Shown: positions 50,448 to 59,048 of the stretch, piece after piece
Layout of the letters: each line of letters opens with the position of its first letter
How positions within the stretch are numbered: the stretch's first letter is position 1
DNA from: Sphingomonadaceae bacterium
GTDB taxonomy: Bacteria > Pseudomonadota > Alphaproteobacteria > Sphingomonadales > Sphingomonadaceae
Assembly: GCA_947453945.1 (NCBI GenBank)
Contig: CANGJB010000001.1
Coordinates: 62,001 to 126,000, forward strand
Length of the DNA: 64,000 bases
Direction of reading: 5' to 3'
Notes under the pieces: model-generated
What the model saw: the letters and a program-made list of their open reading frames with translations, nothing else
The model's database searches: none
Told to the model about the DNA's origin: nothing
Made by a program: the position numbers and the translations under genes

Positions 50448-51163
50448 AGACGGTCATCGTCACCGGCGCCTCGCGCGGGGTGGGCCTGGCTCTCACCATT
50501 CGTTTGTTGGCAGAAGGTTGCCGCGTGGTTGCAGTCAATCGGACCCGGTCTGATGACCTTGCTGCGCTCGCGGAGCGTCACGCGGGCCAATTGCTGTTTC
50601 AATCGCTCGATATGGGCGATGCCGATGCCGTGGTGGAGACCGGACGCCGGCTCGCCAAGGATGCAGGCCCGATCTGGGGACTGGTGAACAATGCGGCCAT
50701 CGGATCGGACGCTCTGTTTGCGATGGCCCGGCGCGGAGACATGCAGCGTATCATTGACACCAACCTGACTGGGCCGATCCTGCTGACCCGCCAGATCGTG
50801 CCAGGCATGATTGCGCGGCGTGAAGGACGGATTGTCATGGTGACTTCCGTCAATGCGAGGACCGGTTATTCAGGCCAGGCAGTCTATGGTGCGACCAAGG
50901 CCGGGCTTGAAGGTTTTGCGCGGTCATTATCGCGTGAGGTTGGCAAACGCGGGACGAGTGTGAATTGCGTTGCACCAGGCTACATGGAAACGGCACTGAC
51001 AGCAGGCTTGACCGGGGATCGTTTGGCGTCTGTTGTTCGCCGGTCCCCTCTCGGTCCAGCTACACCTGATGAAGTCGCCGCTGCTATTCAGTGGCTCCTT
51101 TCGCCCGAAGCTGCACGAATTACCGGAACGGTCGTGACAGTCGATGGCGGTAGTTCAGCTTGA
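50444..51163 (+). CDS. SDR-family reductase (FabG-like) of the ACP cassette
   Basis: 239 residues. IVTGASRGVGLALTIRL with following basic residues (VNRTRSDD) for NADPH, LVNNAAIG, Ser in VTSVNARTG, Tyr/Lys in AVYGATKAGLEG and GTVVTVDGGSSA. The closest resemblance is to 3-oxoacyl-ACP reductases. Overlap with the ligase stop (ATGA) completes a four-gene translationally coupled cassette. It may reduce a 3-oxoacyl-ACP to a 3-hydroxyacyl-ACP that the beta-helix enzyme transfers to an acceptor. Confidence 0.88.
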   Translation: MKTVIVTGASRGVGLALTIRLLAEGCRVVAVNRTRSDDLAALAERHAGQLLFQSLDMGDADAVVETGRRLAKDAGPIWGLVNNAAIGSDALFAMARRGDMQRIIDTNLTGPILLTRQIVPGMIARREGRIVMVTSVNARTGYSGQAVYGATKAGLEGFARSLSREVGKRGTSVNCVAPGYMETALTAGLTGDRLASVVRRSPLGPATPDEVAAAIQWLLSPEAARITGTVVTVDGGSSA

Positions 51164-51177
51164 GCAAGTTTCAATTG

Positions 51178-51580
51178 CTTGGTGAATAGATGGAACGAAT
51201 TCCAGCGAACAGGCGTTTGCGAGTTTCGCCAGCAGAATGCTGGGACGGCAGCTGCAGGGCTGGTCCATGCTGAGGAACAGGGTCTCGATTGGCAGCTCGT
51301 CGCGCATGCGCCCATTGAAGCTCTAGACTTAGCCGTTCTGCATCGGCTTTCCCAGCGCGATGTGGTGCTACTCCACGCCGACCTCCCCGCACCATGCAAG
51401 CACGGCATTGGACGTCAGTGCCGTGCCGTTGTCGCTGACGATCATGCCGGGCTTGCCACGTTCGGCGATGAGATCGGCCAGCTCGCGCGCAGTCTGCGCC
51501 CGGAGATAGGGGTGGCGGGCACTGCGCGCAGGCATTCCCGAGTCACATCGGGCATGACGCCGGTCAGCGCGCGTTGTCCA
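51178..51580 (-). pseudogene. IS3-family transposase (OrfB) remnant
   Basis: On the minus strand the sequence reads VTRECLRAVPATPISGRR, then after a frameshift GKPGMIVSDNGTALTSNAVL with the second catalytic Asp, then HHIALGKPMQNG and SFNGRMRDELPIETLF. This is the DDE core of IS3-group OrfB. At least three in-frame stops are present: one replaces a conserved Trp before HHI, and one falls at the codon of the catalytic Glu just before SFNGR. No terminal inverted repeats or OrfA were found. It is an old, inactive relic. Confidence 0.8.
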
Positions 51581-51589
51581 GTGTCCCGC

Positions 51590-52026
51590 TGAGCGGCATC
51601 AGGAAGTCTGTGGCATAGCGCGTGGCTTTTCCATCCGGCGGCGGTGCGGATCACGTCAAAATAGTAGCGCCCGTAAACGATGACGCCTCTGCCGTGCTTG
51701 CCTAGCCCTATCCCGTTGACATAGGCGCGGATCGAGGCGGTTTGGCCGGTGTAGGCGGTCACCGCAAAGTTGCTCAGATAGTGCGCCATGTGCGCCATGT
51801 GCGCCGTATTCGCGTAAACGTTGGTGTGGAAGTCGCGAATGCCGTCGTGCCCCAGCATCGCGGAGAGCCCAATCCCGGAAAGATCGAACACCGCATCCTC
51901 GGTGAAAACCGCGAGAATGCTGTCAATGTCTCCCATCGAATCGAGGGCGTGGCCATTGGCGATCACAAGATCTTTGATCGCAATCCGGTCGTCTATCGGA
52001 ACAGGGAACTTGGCGGTTGGCTCGTC
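51590..52026 (-). pseudogene. SnoaL/NTF2-like gene, damaged at both ends
   Basis: The minus strand reads RIAIKDLVIANGHALDSMGD, then DAVFDLSGIGLSAMLGHDGI and GVIVYGRYYFDVIRTAAGWK, a complete NTF2-like fold of about 130 residues. The only GTG near the true N-terminus (52026) is out of frame, so a frameshift lies in the first codons; the in-frame alternative GTG is at 51966, inside the fold. The C-terminus runs into the IS3 remnant without its own stop. It includes a tri-repeat AHMAHMAHY from slippage. Probably inactive, though a truncated product is possible. Confidence 0.7.
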
Positions 52027-52028
52027 AC

Positions 52029-52424
52029 CTAGTCGCTGAGGAGTTCATGGAAGCGCTGCATGCGCTTTTCCTGGCCGGGCAAGTGGAAGCCCTTGGAACC
52101 ACGTGATTTGAGGCCGAGCTGCTGGCTCGTGCCGATCGAAAGGTCCTGATCGGCAAGGAAGCCGAGCGAGACACCGTCGCCATAGACCGAGTGATGGTGG
52201 ATCGCATCGTGACGAAGCGGGGCAGGGCCTACAGGCGTCTCGACCTCCTTCATGCCCTTCACCGGCGGATAGAGGCACCAGTGCTGGAAAATGCACTTTT
52301 CCGGATCAGTCGGGTGCGGTTCGGTCGGCAGGATCTGGCACTGCTCGGGTGGCATGGTGATGGTGAGATTGGGGAACGGCGTGCGGAGGAATAGTCCGCC
52401 AGCTGCTGCTCGATCATGGGGGGT
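52029..52424 (-). pseudogene. Rieske oxygenase alpha subunit, C-terminal remnant (minus strand)
   Basis: Reads TPFPNLTITMPPEQCQIL, then HPTDPEKCIFQHWCLYPPV, GFLADQDLSIGTSQQLGLKS and GFHLPGQEKRMQRFHELLSD before a TAG at 52031-52029. These match the last 120 residues of Rieske alpha subunits, including the DQD third-iron-ligand motif. Upstream of FPN the reading frame shifts (EQQLADYSS in another frame), and similarity stops near 52424. The Rieske and His-ligand parts are absent. Confidence 0.8.
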
Positions 52425-52598
52425 GTGGAATTAGCCTTGCTTGCCGGCCAGATCGTCTATCAGGACATGAAGCTGGCCGAGGCGATTCTGGCGTGTATGC
52501 ACTCGCGAGGGGGCATCGATGCCTGACTGCCCGCGCAGGAAACACGGGTCTGCTTCTTTCATGAAGTGCTCAATGATAAGATTAAGGGGAGAGGATAA
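52425..52598 (+). pseudogene. Rieske oxygenase alpha subunit, C-terminal remnant (plus strand)
   Basis: Frame 52425 reads GQIVYQDMKLAEAILACMHS with RGGIDA, an in-frame TGA at 52524, then LPAQETRVCFFHEVLNDKIK before the terminal TAA at 52596. It is the tail of a second Rieske alpha subunit, oriented toward the SDR gene 3 bp downstream, so an RHO-SDR operon like RHO1 once existed here. Its 5' end abuts the 5' end of the minus-strand remnant. Confidence 0.75.
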
Positions 52599-52601
52599 GC
52601 T

Positions 52602-53279
52602 ATGGCTACTGTTGCAATCACCGGCGCCGCCCGGGGTATCGGGCTTGAACTTGCTGCGCAGCATATCGCAGCGGGAGACACCGTGCTCGCCCTGCCGCGC
52701 AAGGCAAGCCCCGCGCTTGAGGAACTTGCTGCGTCCTCGGGCGGTAAGCTGACCATCCACCTTTGCGACGTGGCAAACGATGCTTCGGTGCGCGCGGCGG
52801 CGGCCAGCGGGGATGGCGTGATCGACGTGCTCTACAACGTCGCGGGCGTGACGGGACCCATGGCCAACGAACTGGAAGGCGCGGACTGGGACGCGTGGAA
52901 CGAAGCTTTCGCGATCATGGTGCAAGGCCCGCTGCGAGTGCTGCAGGCATTCCTGCCGCGCCTTCGTGAAGGTTCGCGGGTGATCAACGTGACCAGCCAG
53001 ATCGGCGCATCGACCTGGCCGATGGGCGGCTTCTATTCCTATGCCGCAGCCAAGGCTGCGCTCAACCGGCTGATGCGTTCGGTCGCCACTGATCTCAAGC
53101 CCAAGGGTATCGTGATCGGGCTGGTGCATCCGGGCTGGGTGCAGACCGACATGGGCGGGCCTAACGCTGAAATCACCCCGCACGAAAGCGCGGCTGGCCT
53201 GCTCAAGCTGGGTACCGAGTGGACGCTGGCCGACACCGGCGAATTCCGCAAGTGGAACGGCGAGCCGCACGCCTGGTAG
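52602..53279 (+). CDS. SDR-family oxidoreductase (short form)
   Basis: 225 residues. VAITGAARGIGLELAAQH, YNVAGV in place of NNAG, Ser in VTSQIGAST and Tyr/Lys in YSYAAAKAAL; C-terminal HPGWVQTDMGGPNAEITPHE resembles the carbonyl-reductase (CsgA/sniffer-like) SDR group. ATG at 52602 follows GAGAGGA. Retained intact although its upstream Rieske partner is destroyed. A terminator follows. Confidence 0.88.
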   Translation: MATVAITGAARGIGLELAAQHIAAGDTVLALPRKASPALEELAASSGGKLTIHLCDVANDASVRAAAASGDGVIDVLYNVAGVTGPMANELEGADWDAWNEAFAIMVQGPLRVLQAFLPRLREGSRVINVTSQIGASTWPMGGFYSYAAAKAALNRLMRSVATDLKPKGIVIGLVHPGWVQTDMGGPNAEITPHESAAGLLKLGTEWTLADTGEFRKWNGEPHAW

Positions 53280-53310
53280 GCTGTCGCTGGCGCAGCACAC
53301 ACCGTCGTGA

Positions 53311-53352
53311 ACAAGAATGGCCAGCCCCGCCCGGAGCTGGCCATTTTTCTTG
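53311..53352 (+). terminator. Intrinsic terminator after the SDR gene
   Basis: Arms AAGAATGGCCAG and CTGGCCATTTTTCTT form a stem of about 11 bp around CCCCGCCCGGAG, with a T-run embedded in the 3' arm. It separates the SDR from the TBDR2 promoter region at 53353-53573. Confidence 0.8.
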
Positions 53353-53573
53353 TCCTTGGCGTGGCTGCGAGCAGGTGTGCCGGTCAGATAGCAGTTTGAA
53401 CGAACCCTCCGTGCTCACCCACTTGACGCTACGGCATGCTGGCTCATTTCCTATCAAAAGTAGTCATTTGGCGCGTATTCGGTTGAGTGGGGGTGCGGGA
53501 TCGATACCCTCTCCTCAGTTCGCAGACCCGGACGAGAATCCGGGCGGCGGCAAGAGGAAGCGGGAGAGGCACT

Positions 53574-56048
53574 ATGCGGCACACTGATCTATTCCTTTCG
53601 AGCACGGCGCGCGGCGCCGCCCTGGTCCTTATGGCGCCCGGCGCGTTGCTGGCCGCGAGCCCGGCGCTGGCTGCAGAAGCCACCCCTGAGGCTGCTACTG
53701 CGGAGAGCCCGGTATCAAGCGGGGTCGAAGACATCATCGTCACAGCCCGCCGCCGCAATGAAAGCGTGCAGAGCATCCCTGTCTCGGTTCAGGCGATCAG
53801 CGCCCAGACCATCCAGGCGCGCGATCTCACCAGCCTTGAGAAGATCGCGGCAGCCACCCCTCAGTTCACCGTCGCGCGCGCTTCAAACGGCGCGGGCGCG
53901 CAGCTCACCTTGCGCGGTATCGGTTCCAACGCCACCTCGATCGGCATCGAGCAGTCGGTCGCGATCGTGGTCGACAGCGTCTATTACGGGCAGGGCCGCG
54001 TCATCAACGAAGGCTTCTTCGACCTTGCCCGGGTCGAAATCCTCAAAGGCCCGCAGGCGCTATTCTATGGGAAGAACGCCACCGCGGGCGTGATCAGCCT
54101 GACCACCGCCGATCCCGGCAAGGACCGCGAGATCATCGGCCGCGTCGGGTATGAGCTCAATGCCCGGCAGCTTTATGGCGAAGTGGTCTATTCGACCCCG
54201 CTTTCCGACACGTTGGGCCTGCGCCTTGCCGTGCGCGGCTCAAAGATGTTCGGCGGGTTCTACCGCAATGCTGCAAGCTCGCAGCCCTACAACACGTTCG
54301 ACGTCGCCACCGGCACGCTCAATCCCCACACCGCCGCAGCCGCCGCACTGGATCAGCCGCAGGAGCGCGAACTGATCGGCCGTGCCACGCTGAAATACGA
54401 TGGTGGCTCGGGCCTGACGGCCACGCTCAAGGCCTCAGGTTCGTGGAACGATACCGTCGGCAACGGCTGGAACTATTCGGCCGTGCGCTGCCCCACCGGC
54501 GCAACCGCGCTCAATCCGGCGTACAAGTGCGACGGCGGGTTCAAGATCTACCAGAACAATTTCCCGGTCGACATTGCCCAGGCAACCCCGTTCGGGCGCA
54601 GCAACGGTGAGCTCTACAACACCTACAAGTCGTGGCAGGCGACCGGCACGGTCAACTACGACATGGAAAACGTGACGCTAAACTCGGTCACCAACTACAA
54701 CTGGAACAACAACAAGTTCGGCTGCGACTGCGACTTTCTGGGGGGCGGCGTATGGGCGACGGAAAACGCCAGCTACCACGCCTTCAGCCAGGAACTGCGC
54801 GCGCTCACCAAGTTCGATGCCCCGGTCAACATCATGATCGGCGGGCTTTACCAGAAGACCAAGCGGACCTTTTTCCAGGCCGTGCTTTTCGCCAATATCG
54901 AGAACTCGGCCGCGCCCACGGGCATGCGCTATGTCGCCTATTCCAAAGATTCGGCGACCGACGGCGAAACCCTTTCCGCCTATGGTCAGGCGATGTGGAA
55001 GATCCTGCCCACGCTCGAGGCGACGGCAGGCGTGCGCTATACCCACGAGACCAAGACGAGCACTTTCACCCAGCCTTATGTCAATCCGGCGCTGACCGGC
55101 ATCTTCCGGCCGCAGAGCGCGGCAGCGAACGGCACGTTGCTGGGGGATCAGACCTTTACCGACTGGTCGCCTGATATCACACTGAGCTGGAAGCCGTCCG
55201 CGGACGTGATGGTCTACGGCGCGTACAAGACCGCCTACAAATCCGGTGGCTTCTCCAACAGCGCGATCAACTCCGCGTTGGTGACCAACAATCCTTCGGC
55301 GGACCTCGCGTTCAATCCAGAGCGCGGGCGCGGCTTCGAAGCGGGGATCAAGACCACGCTCTTCGACCGCCAGCTGCGCGCGAACCTGACGCTCTACAGC
55401 TACAAGTACACCGACCTGCAGATCGACTTCTTCAACTCGCAGGTCTTTGCCTACGTGACCTACAACGCCGGTGCTGCACGTTCCAAGGGCGTGGAGCTTG
55501 AACTGGAATACGCCCCGCGCAGTGTGCCGGGCCTCTCGCTCCACGGCACGCTCAATTACAACCGGGCGCGTTACCTGAACTTCATCGCGCCGTGCTGGAG
55601 CGGCCAGAGCATTACGGCTGGCTGTTCGCTCAAAGTGGCCGGCATCGAGCGGCAGGACCTTTCCGGCGCGCCGACTTCAGCCGCGCCTGAATGGACAGCA
55701 ACCGCAGGCGTTTCTTATGAAACCGAGATCGGCAAGAACCTGAAAATCGGCGGTAACATCGATACGCGCACGTCGAGCTCGTACCTCGGTTCGAGTTTTG
55801 GCGATCCCTTCACCCGGCAGGATGGCTATGCCGTGCTGGATGCGGGTATCCGGATCGGTGCGGCCAACGATCGCTGGCAGCTGGCGGTGCTGGGCAAGAA
55901 CCTGACCAACAAGTTCTACTTCATCGGCGGCGGCACCGCGCCGCTGACGGGTGCTGGCACCGGCACGAACAACGCTACGCTGGGCGATATCATCGGCTAT
56001 GGTGCGATGCCGCGCACGGTGCGGTTGCAAGCCACGTTCCGCTATTGA
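53574..56048 (+). CDS. TonB-dependent outer-membrane receptor (TBDR2)
   Basis: 824 residues. Signal peptide (ARGAALVLMAPGALLAASPA), TonB box DIIVTARRR, plug segments SIPVSVQAISAQTI and EGFFDLARVEILKGPQALFYG, a barrel with many aromatic-ended strands, and C-terminal RLQATFRY. It shares the GFFD...KGPQ.LxxGK.ATAG signature with TBDR1, so both belong to one receptor subgroup. ATG preceded by GGGAGAGG. First gene of the TBDR2-RHO4-SnoaL x3-RHO5 group, arguing for uptake of an organic substrate. Confidence 0.93.
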   Translation: MRHTDLFLSSTARGAALVLMAPGALLAASPALAAEATPEAATAESPVSSGVEDIIVTARRRNESVQSIPVSVQAISAQTIQARDLTSLEKIAAATPQFTVARASNGAGAQLTLRGIGSNATSIGIEQSVAIVVDSVYYGQGRVINEGFFDLARVEILKGPQALFYGKNATAGVISLTTADPGKDREIIGRVGYELNARQLYGEVVYSTPLSDTLGLRLAVRGSKMFGGFYRNAASSQPYNTFDVATGTLNPHTAAAAALDQPQERELIGRATLKYDGGSGLTATLKASGSWNDTVGNGWNYSAVRCPTGATALNPAYKCDGGFKIYQNNFPVDIAQATPFGRSNGELYNTYKSWQATGTVNYDMENVTLNSVTNYNWNNNKFGCDCDFLGGGVWATENASYHAFSQELRALTKFDAPVNIMIGGLYQKTKRTFFQAVLFANIENSAAPTGMRYVAYSKDSATDGETLSAYGQAMWKILPTLEATAGVRYTHETKTSTFTQPYVNPALTGIFRPQSAAANGTLLGDQTFTDWSPDITLSWKPSADVMVYGAYKTAYKSGGFSNSAINSALVTNNPSADLAFNPERGRGFEAGIKTTLFDRQLRANLTLYSYKYTDLQIDFFNSQVFAYVTYNAGAARSKGVELELEYAPRSVPGLSLHGTLNYNRARYLNFIAPCWSGQSITAGCSLKVAGIERQDLSGAPTSAAPEWTATAGVSYETEIGKNLKIGGNIDTRTSSSYLGSSFGDPFTRQDGYAVLDAGIRIGAANDRWQLAVLGKNLTNKFYFIGGGTAPLTGAGTGTNNATLGDIIGYGAMPRTVRLQATFRY

Positions 56049-56084
56049 TCGAAGCGGAGGAGGGGCCAAAAGGAGCTTGAGGGC

Positions 56085-57479
56085 ATGAACCTTGAAACAA
56101 GCCTGCCTCTACCGCCGGAGCCCGGTGCAGCACGCTGCCCCGGGCCCAGCACGCGCGACATCATCCTGGCCGATGGGCAGGACGTGCCGCCTGCGCTGAT
56201 CGCCGAGGCCTATGCCTTCGCGGGCGATGCCGATATCGGGTATGATCGCTATACCTCGGCCGATTTCATGGCGCGCGAGTTCAGCCAAATGTGGGCGCAC
56301 ACCTGGCAGTGGGCCGCGCGCGAGGAGCATATCCCCGAGGCGGGCGATTATATCACCTACGATATCGGGCCGTGGTCGATCCTGATCGTGCGCGGCGATG
56401 ACGGAGAAATCCGCGCCTATCGCAATGTCTGCCTGCACCGAGGGACTCAGCTCAAGCGGTCTGACAGCAGCGGCAACGCGCCTGAAGTGCGCTGCCCGTT
56501 CCACGGCTGGCGCTGGTCGCTGGAGGGGGAGCTTGCGCACCTTCCCTGCCGCTGGGACTTTCCCCACGTGAAGGACGAGGATTTCCGCCTGCCGCAAGTG
56601 CGGATGGAAACCTGGGGCGGGTTCGTGTTCATCAACCTCGATCCCGATGCCCGTCCGCTGGCCGAGCAACTGGGACCGCTTGCCGACCATTTCACCGGGC
56701 GCTGGGATCTGGCGGACCGGCGCATCGCGCTGCACTTACAGAAAGAACTGCCGACCAACTGGAAGGCGGCGCAGGAAGCTTTCCTTGAGGCCTACCACGT
56801 CTACGAGACTCATTCGCAGGCGCTGCCGACCGCGGCCGACGCCAATGCGCAGTATGACCTGTTCAGCGATCACGTGACGCGCTTCGTCCATACCATCGGG
56901 GTAGCAAGCCCGCACTACACCGGCACGCAGACCGAGCAGGAACTGTATGACCGGATGCGGGTAGCGCCAGGTCTGCTGCCGGAAGGCCGAACGGCCCGAT
57001 CATATGCCGCAGAGAAGCTGCGCGAGCAGATTTCGGAGGCGAGCGGCGTTCCGCTCGAAGCCTATTCGGATAGCGAGATGCTCGATTCCATCGAGTATCA
57101 CCTGTTCCCCAACATGTGCCTGTTCCCGGGCGTTTCGCTGCCGATGATCTACCGCTTCCGCCCCATCGGAAACGATCCCTCCCGCACGCTGTTTGATCTG
57201 ATGTTCCTGAAGCTGGTGCCGCCCGGCACGCCGGTCGAGCACCCGCCCGAACCGGTGCGGCTGACGGTTGAGCAATCCTATGCCGAGGCGCCGGGGATGA
57301 ACCCGGGGCTGGGCGGGGTCTATGATCAGGACACCGACAATCTGGCGCTGCAGTATCAGGGCTTTCTGGGTTCGGCCAAACGCGGGCAGACGTTGGGGAA
57401 CTATCAGGAGGCACGCATCCGCCAGTTCCACCTGACGCTCGACGCCTATCTGGCGCCAAAGAGTCTTTCAGGGCTGTGA
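56085..57479 (+). CDS. Rieske non-haem iron oxygenase, alpha subunit (RHO4)
   Basis: 464 residues. C116-x-H118 and C137-x2-H140 bind the Rieske cluster (CLHRG...CPFHG). NWKAAQEAFLEAYHVYETH gives iron ligands H238 and H243 and E235 at the bridging position; third ligand in YDQDTDNLA. It resembles RHO1 most closely by eye, sharing LTLDAYL/YQEARIRQFH-type C-termini. It lies 36 bp after TBDR2 and immediately before three NTF2-like genes, which could be accessory subunits. Electron-transfer partners are not encoded nearby. Confidence 0.92.
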   Translation: MNLETSLPLPPEPGAARCPGPSTRDIILADGQDVPPALIAEAYAFAGDADIGYDRYTSADFMAREFSQMWAHTWQWAAREEHIPEAGDYITYDIGPWSILIVRGDDGEIRAYRNVCLHRGTQLKRSDSSGNAPEVRCPFHGWRWSLEGELAHLPCRWDFPHVKDEDFRLPQVRMETWGGFVFINLDPDARPLAEQLGPLADHFTGRWDLADRRIALHLQKELPTNWKAAQEAFLEAYHVYETHSQALPTAADANAQYDLFSDHVTRFVHTIGVASPHYTGTQTEQELYDRMRVAPGLLPEGRTARSYAAEKLREQISEASGVPLEAYSDSEMLDSIEYHLFPNMCLFPGVSLPMIYRFRPIGNDPSRTLFDLMFLKLVPPGTPVEHPPEPVRLTVEQSYAEAPGMNPGLGGVYDQDTDNLALQYQGFLGSAKRGQTLGNYQEARIRQFHLTLDAYLAPKSLSGL

Positions 57480-57481
57480 CG

Positions 57482-57997
57482 ATGGACGCGCTGGATCGCC
57501 TCGTTTCGTGGCAGGCCATCTACGATCTCAGCTGCGATTACATGCGCGCGCAGGATCGGCTCGATCCTGCGCTGCACATCTCGGTGTTCCATGATGACGC
57601 GACGACCGACTACGGCGCGGGCTGGAAGGGCGATGCGCCGGGATTTGTGGAATTCGCGCAGCGCGTGCTGACACCGCACAAGGCCAACCACCACATGATC
57701 GGGCAAGTGCGGATCGATTTCGAAAGCGCCGACACGGCCTTCGGCGAGGTCTATTTCCAGGCACACCACCGGGTGGTGGCGGATGGCGGCGAGCGGGACA
57801 TGTTTGTCGCGGGCCGCTATGTCGACCGATACGAGCGGCGCTGCGGCGTGTGGAAGATCGCGCACCGCAGCGAACTGGTCGATTGGGTGCGCGATGAGCC
57901 GGCCGCCGATCTGCCTGGCGGCGAGACGATGTTTCCGTGGGGTGCGCGCAGCCCACATGATCTCAGCTGCCGCCGCGAGGAGATGCGCGTCCGATGA
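57482..57997 (+). CDS. SnoaL/NTF2-like protein 1 of 3
   Basis: 171 residues. LVSWQAIYDLSCDYMRAQDR, DATTDYGAGWKG, ANHHMIGQVRIDFESADTAF, AGRYVDRYERRCGVWKIAHR. The fold is that of SnoaL-type dehydratases and isomerases and of Rieske oxygenase beta subunits. A GTG at 57476 overlapping the RHO4 stop is an alternative start. Three consecutive genes of this fold between two Rieske alpha genes are unusual. It is the most divergent of the trio. Confidence 0.85.
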   Translation: MDALDRLVSWQAIYDLSCDYMRAQDRLDPALHISVFHDDATTDYGAGWKGDAPGFVEFAQRVLTPHKANHHMIGQVRIDFESADTAFGEVYFQAHHRVVADGGERDMFVAGRYVDRYERRCGVWKIAHRSELVDWVRDEPAADLPGGETMFPWGARSPHDLSCRREEMRVR

Positions 57998-58503
57998 GCA
58001 TGGTTCGCCCCGAAGAGTTGGCCGACCGGCTGGCCATCATGGATGTTCTGAACCGCTATGCGCGCGGGATCGATCGGTGCGATCTCGCCGTGCTGCACAG
58101 CGTGTGGTGGCCCGAAGCGGTGGCCGATTACGGCACCGGCGAAGTGAACGCGATGGCGTGGTCGGATGGCGTGGTCCCGGCGCTGGCCGCGATGCGGCGG
58201 ACACAGCACTTCCTTGGCAACATGCTGATCGACATCGAAGGCGATACCGCAACGGCGGAGACCTATTGCCGCGCGTGGCATGAAGTGGATTCCCCCGATG
58301 GCCCGCAGGAAATGGAAGTTGGCGGGCGCTATCTCGATCGGCTGGAGCGGCGCGGCTATGAATGGCGTCTGCTTCACCGGCGCTATGTGCTCGATTGGAG
58401 CCGCAACGGCCCCTCCACCGCGCAATGGGACGGCCCGCTCTATGGCACGCTGACCCGTCACGGCAAACGCATGCCCGAAGATCCCCTCTACACCGGAGAC
58501 TGA
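57994..58503 (+). CDS. SnoaL/NTF2-like protein 2 of 3
   Basis: 169 residues. Contains NRYARGIDRCDLAVLHSVWW, ADYGTG, RRTQHFLGNMLIDIEGDTA and GGRYLDRLERRGYEWRLLHR. The ARGIDRCD, RRTQH..GN.LI..EGD and GRYLDR.ERRG..WR..HR blocks are shared with protein 3, showing a tandem duplication. Overlap with protein 1 is ATGA. Likely works in the cytoplasm as a small homodimer or trimer; function unknown, either as a dehydratase/isomerase or as an oxygenase accessory subunit. Confidence 0.86.
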   Translation: MSMVRPEELADRLAIMDVLNRYARGIDRCDLAVLHSVWWPEAVADYGTGEVNAMAWSDGVVPALAAMRRTQHFLGNMLIDIEGDTATAETYCRAWHEVDSPDGPQEMEVGGRYLDRLERRGYEWRLLHRRYVLDWSRNGPSTAQWDGPLYGTLTRHGKRMPEDPLYTGD

Positions 58504-58507
58504 ACTC

Positions 58508-59032
58508 ATGGCCGCTGATCTTGACCCGCGCGTGGCGCTGCTGCTCGACAAGATGGCCTGCACCGAGCTCGTCCACCGCCTTGCGCGCGGGATCGACCGC
58601 TGCGATGCCGATCTGGTGCGCGCGGTGTTCCACCCCGATGCGACCGACGACCACGGCATGTACCAGGGCACTGCGGCTGACTTCGTGCCCTGGGTGATGG
58701 AAGTGCTCGCCGGTATGCGCCGCACCCAGCACGCGATCGGCAATGTGCTGATCGAGGTGGAGGGCGACAAGGCGCAGGGCGAGGCTTACTTCATCGCGCA
58801 CCACCACATTCCGGGTGAAGGCGGCGACACCTTCATGGTCGCCGCCGGCCGCTACCTCGACCGGTTCGAGCGGCGCGGAGGCGAATGGCGCATTTCGCAT
58901 CGTCACGCGGTCTATGATTGGAGCACGGCTGCGCCATCGACCGACATGTGGGACCGCGCGAATATGCCGGGCTACGCCTTCGGCGCGCGCGGCCATGCCG
59001 ATCCATCCTACACCCACTTCACCGGTGCCTGA
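58508..59032 (+). CDS. SnoaL/NTF2-like protein 3 of 3
   Basis: 174 residues. VHRLARGIDRCDADLVRAVF, DATDDHGMYQGT, RRTQHAIGNVLIEVEGDKAQ and AGRYLDRFERRGGEWRISHR; the Tyr of the usual DYG is replaced by His (DHG). Duplicated from the same ancestor as protein 2. It lies 16 bp before RHO5, so the trio is sandwiched between two Rieske oxygenases in one transcript. Confidence 0.86.
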   Translation: MAADLDPRVALLLDKMACTELVHRLARGIDRCDADLVRAVFHPDATDDHGMYQGTAADFVPWVMEVLAGMRRTQHAIGNVLIEVEGDKAQGEAYFIAHHHIPGEGGDTFMVAAGRYLDRFERRGGEWRISHRHAVYDWSTAAPSTDMWDRANMPGYAFGARGHADPSYTHFTGA

Positions 59033-59048
59033 AACAGGAGACCATGTC

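Noticed and set aside
48231-51163. Calling the ACP cassette a polyketide or non-ribosomal peptide cluster
   Set aside because: No ketosynthase, condensation, or thioesterase domain is present; only a ligase, carrier, reductase and acyltransferase.
51171-51395. Short minus-strand frames in the IS remnant as real small genes
   Set aside because: They are pieces of the broken IS3 OrfB reading frame and its alternative frames.
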